Of a DNA stretch of 7,702 nucleotides, positions 5,779 to 7,702 are shown piece by piece. Below the pieces are notes generated by a model. That model was given only the letters and a program-made list of their open reading frames with translations, searched no databases and was not told the origin of the DNA. Position numbers and translations under genes: made by a program. Within the stretch, counting starts at the first letter, position 1. Each line of letters begins with the position of its first letter. This DNA is from Litorimonas sp049647245. Lineage in GTDB: Bacteria; Pseudomonadota; Alphaproteobacteria; Caulobacterales; Maricaulaceae. The DNA lies in the NCBI GenBank assembly GCA_049647245.1, contig JBARXH010000135.1, positions 1 to 7,702 of the forward strand, in the 5' to 3' direction.

Positions 5779-6966
5779 ATGTCCGAAACGCATAAAGACC
5801 GTCCCTACGAACTCGTCGTCTACGGTGCCTCCGGCTATACGGGCCGTCTCGTCGCGGAATATCTGCACAACGAGTATGGTGGGGATTTGAGCTGGGCGAT
5901 GGCGGGCCGGTCACTGGACAAGCTCGCGAGCGTGCGCGCCGAAATGGGCCTGCCCGACAGCGTGGACCTGATCGCGGCGGACAGTTCCGATCCCGACAGT
6001 CTCGAGGCCATGTGCCGGCAGGCGCAGGCGGTGATCACCACGGTCGGCCCCTACCAGCTCTACGGCGAGCCGCTGGTGAAGGCCTGCGTGGAGACCGGGA
6101 CGGACTATGTCGACCTGTCGGGCGAACCCGCCTGGATGCGCGACATGATCGACCGCTACCACGAAAAGGCCAGGCAGACCGGTGCGCGCATCGTCCACTC
6201 CTGCGGGTTCGATTCGATCCCGTTCGACATGGGCGTCTACATGCTCCAGCGCGAAGCGAAGAAGGCCTTTGGCTCGCCCCTGTCGCGCGTGCGCGGCCGG
6301 GTGCGCAAGATGCAGGGCAAGTTCAGCGGCGGCACGGCCGCCAGCCTTGGCCAGACCCTGGTCCGCGCCAAGTCGGAACCGCACATCCTCGACTGGCTGA
6401 AGGATCCGTTCTCGCTCGCGGGCGGTTTCCGGGGTCCGAAGCAGCCCACGGGCCACAAGCCGGTCGAGGAGACGGATCTCGGCAGCTGGTCCGCGCCCTT
6501 CATCATGGCGGCCATCAACACCAAGAACGTCCACCGCTCCAACGCACTGATGGACCGGGCCTACGGCGAGGACTTCACCTATGACGAGATGATGTTCACC
6601 GGCCCGGGCGAAAAGGGCGAGCAGGCCGCGAACTTCGTGGCTCAGGCCGACCCGTTCGGCGAGAATCCGCCCAAGCCCGGCGAAGGTCCGACCAAGGAAG
6701 AACGCGACACCGGCTTCTACGAAGTCGCCTTCTACGGCGACAACGGGGACGGCACGGACCGCATGGTCGCCGTCGTCACGGGCGACCGCGATCCGGGCTA
6801 TGGCTCGACGTCCAAGATGATTGCCGAGGCCGCGCTGACCCTGACGCGCGACGTGGCCCGCGACGTCACGCCCGGCGGCGTCTACACGCCCGCCCCCGCC
6901 ATGGGCGACGCGCTGATTACGCGCCTCGAGGACCATGCGGGCCTGACGTTCGAGATCGAGAGCTAG
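5779..6966 (+). CDS. Saccharopine-dehydrogenase-like / trans-acting enoyl reductase-like oxidoreductase
   Basis: A 395-residue NAD(P)-binding protein. The Rossmann fold begins almost at once, with the nucleotide loop GASGYTG at 16-22. Next come the family segments TVGPYQLYGEPLVKACVETG (88-107), YVDLSGE (110-116) and HSCGFDSIPFDMG (140-152). The C-terminal VTPGGVYTPAPAMGDALI (363-380) and GLTFEI (388-393) close the protein as in relatives. The family includes human SCCPDH and mycobacterial Rv2953, an enoyl reductase acting in trans on a polyketide lipid. No polyketide synthase or lysine-pathway gene is present, so neither lysine degradation nor that lipid route is supported. No signal peptide is visible, so it is likely cytoplasmic or at the inner face of the membrane. 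Ribosome binding site AAGGAAG lies 4 bases before the ATG. It is co-transcribed with the APMAP-like gene and converges on oxyR, with 14 bases between the stops. Confidence 0.88.
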   Translation: MSETHKDRPYELVVYGASGYTGRLVAEYLHNEYGGDLSWAMAGRSLDKLASVRAEMGLPDSVDLIAADSSDPDSLEAMCRQAQAVITTVGPYQLYGEPLVKACVETGTDYVDLSGEPAWMRDMIDRYHEKARQTGARIVHSCGFDSIPFDMGVYMLQREAKKAFGSPLSRVRGRVRKMQGKFSGGTAASLGQTLVRAKSEPHILDWLKDPFSLAGGFRGPKQPTGHKPVEETDLGSWSAPFIMAAINTKNVHRSNALMDRAYGEDFTYDEMMFTGPGEKGEQAANFVAQADPFGENPPKPGEGPTKEERDTGFYEVAFYGDNGDGTDRMVAVVTGDRDPGYGSTSKMIAEAALTLTRDVARDVTPGGVYTPAPAMGDALITRLEDHAGLTFEIES

Positions 6967-6980
6967 GAAAGGGGGCGGCG

Positions 6981-7702
6981 TCAGGCCGTCTCCGGCAGGC
7001 CCTCCCGGATCAGCTGCGCCACGCGCCGCACGAGGGCCTGCCGCGGCAGGCTCTTGCGGACGGTCAGGTTGATCTGCCGGGCCGCGCCGTCATCCTCCAG
7101 CGGCAGGGCGCATAGGCCCAGATCGTCGGACAGGCCTTGCAGGGCCAGTTCCGGCACCAACGTGACGCCCTGGCCCTGCGCCACCAGATTGATCAGCGTT
7201 TCCAGGGACGTAGCGCGCAAGCCAGCGCCCTGCCCATTGGGCGCGGGCACGTGGCAGATGGACAGGGCCTGGTCGCGGAAGCAGTGGCCTTCGGTGAGCA
7301 GCATCATCTCGTCATGCGGGACGTCGCCCATGTGCAGCGCTCGGGCGGAGGCGAGGCGGTGCCCGCGCGGGACCAGCAGCTGGAACCGCTCCGTGTGGAT
7401 CGGCAGGGCCTGGAGCGCATCGCTTTCGGGCGGCGTGGCGAGCAGGGCGGCGTCGATCTCGCCGGCTTCCAAGTCCGCGACGAGACGCTCCGTAATGTCC
7501 TCGCGGTAGACGACGGACAGGTCGGGCAGGGCGTCGCGCAGGCGGGCGACGAAGCGCGGAATGAGATAGGGGGCGAGCGTCGGGATCAGGCCCAGCCGGA
7601 ATTCGCCTGCGAACGGGTCCTGCGCGGCCTGCGCGATCTGACGGATCTCGGCCGCCGCGCGCACGGCCAGGCGCGCCTTGTCGGCGACGGACAGCCCGGC
7701 CT
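6981..7702 (-). CDS. oxyR: OxyR hydrogen-peroxide-sensing LysR-family regulator (5' end outside window)
   Basis: The frame runs off the right edge. About 239 residues are visible, covering the linker helix and the whole sensor domain; the N-terminal winged-helix DNA-binding domain (about 65 residues) is missing. The first visible part (AGLSVADKARLAV...) is already inside the protein, and the GTG at 7664 is only an internal valine. OxyR is shown by RLGLIPTLAPYLIP, the redox segment TEGHCFRDQALSICH, then RATSLETLINLVAQGQGVTLVP. The two cysteines, at codons 7281-7283 and 7254-7256, have eight residues between them, as in E. coli Cys199 and Cys208, so the peroxide-driven disulfide switch should work. 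OxyR then activates antioxidant genes such as catalase and alkyl hydroperoxide reductase; none of these is in the window. It converges on the oxidoreductase gene and does not share its transcript. Confidence 0.93.
   Translation of the reverse strand, partial: AGLSVADKARLAVRAAAEIRQIAQAAQDPFAGEFRLGLIPTLAPYLIPRFVARLRDALPDLSVVYREDITERLVADLEAGEIDAALLATPPESDALQALPIHTERFQLLVPRGHRLASARALHMGDVPHDEMMLLTEGHCFRDQALSICHVPAPNGQGAGLRATSLETLINLVAQGQGVTLVPELALQGLSDDLGLCALPLEDDGAARQINLTVRKSLPRQALVRRVAQLIREGLPETA

Noticed and set aside
4576..6936. Long open frames on the minus strand opposite the APMAP-like and oxidoreductase genes.
   Set aside because: They show the same antisense-shadow composition (many His, Arg, Val, Gly) and no motif; the plus-strand genes have convincing families and ribosome binding sites.

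Overview
The window is a compact, GC-rich stretch (about two thirds G+C by eye) of a bacterial chromosome, with nine protein genes, the last cut by the right edge. Several things point to an alphaproteobacterium of the Caulobacterales (the Hyphomonadaceae/Maricaulaceae type): an IalB-family secreted protein, an alphaproteobacterial-style PlsC acyltransferase ('KHQS' motif I), strong GC bias at third codon positions, and one exact match to the CtrA cell-cycle regulator consensus (TTAA-N7-TTAAC). The taxonomic call is inference from gene families, not from a marker gene. I see no RNA genes, mobile elements, CRISPR arrays or clear intrinsic terminators.

Layout. At 128-583 (+) is a small four-helix membrane protein of the ABA4-like (DUF4281) family. 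It converges on a minus-strand series running 4481 -> 616, read right to left: a secreted four-cysteine protein of unknown function (4481-3957), a PlsC-type lysophospholipid acyltransferase (3854-3048), an LplT-like major facilitator transporter (3051-1723), a single-domain SpoU/TrmH RNA methyltransferase (1726-1220), and an IalB-family secreted protein (1131-616). The middle three genes overlap by 4 bases at each junction (ATGA, then GTGA), so they are almost certainly one translationally coupled operon. The IalB gene lies 88 bases further on and has the CtrA-like box just before its start, suggesting its own cell-cycle-controlled promoter.

A divergent promoter region of about 200 bases (4482-4680) holds a cluster of inverted and direct repeats. 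It separates the minus-strand series from a two-gene plus-strand operon: a membrane-anchored strictosidine-synthase/APMAP-like beta-propeller (4681-5769), then 9 bases later a saccharopine-dehydrogenase-like / trans-acting enoyl reductase-like NAD(P)-binding protein (5779-6966). A convergent oxyR (6981 to beyond 7702, minus) closes the window, with both peroxide-sensing cysteines present and the DNA-binding domain outside the window.

How the genes fit together. The acyltransferase and transporter pair resembles the E. coli Aas/LplT lysophospholipid repair system, with gene order acyltransferase then transporter, but without an acyl-ACP synthetase in the window. The plus-strand pair joins bacterial relatives of two human lipid-associated proteins, APMAP and SCCPDH. 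Much of the window may therefore concern membrane lipid upkeep; that theme is inference. I found no obvious new defence or mobile system. The most promising leads are the CtrA box, the divergent operator cluster and the APMAP/SCCPDH-like operon.
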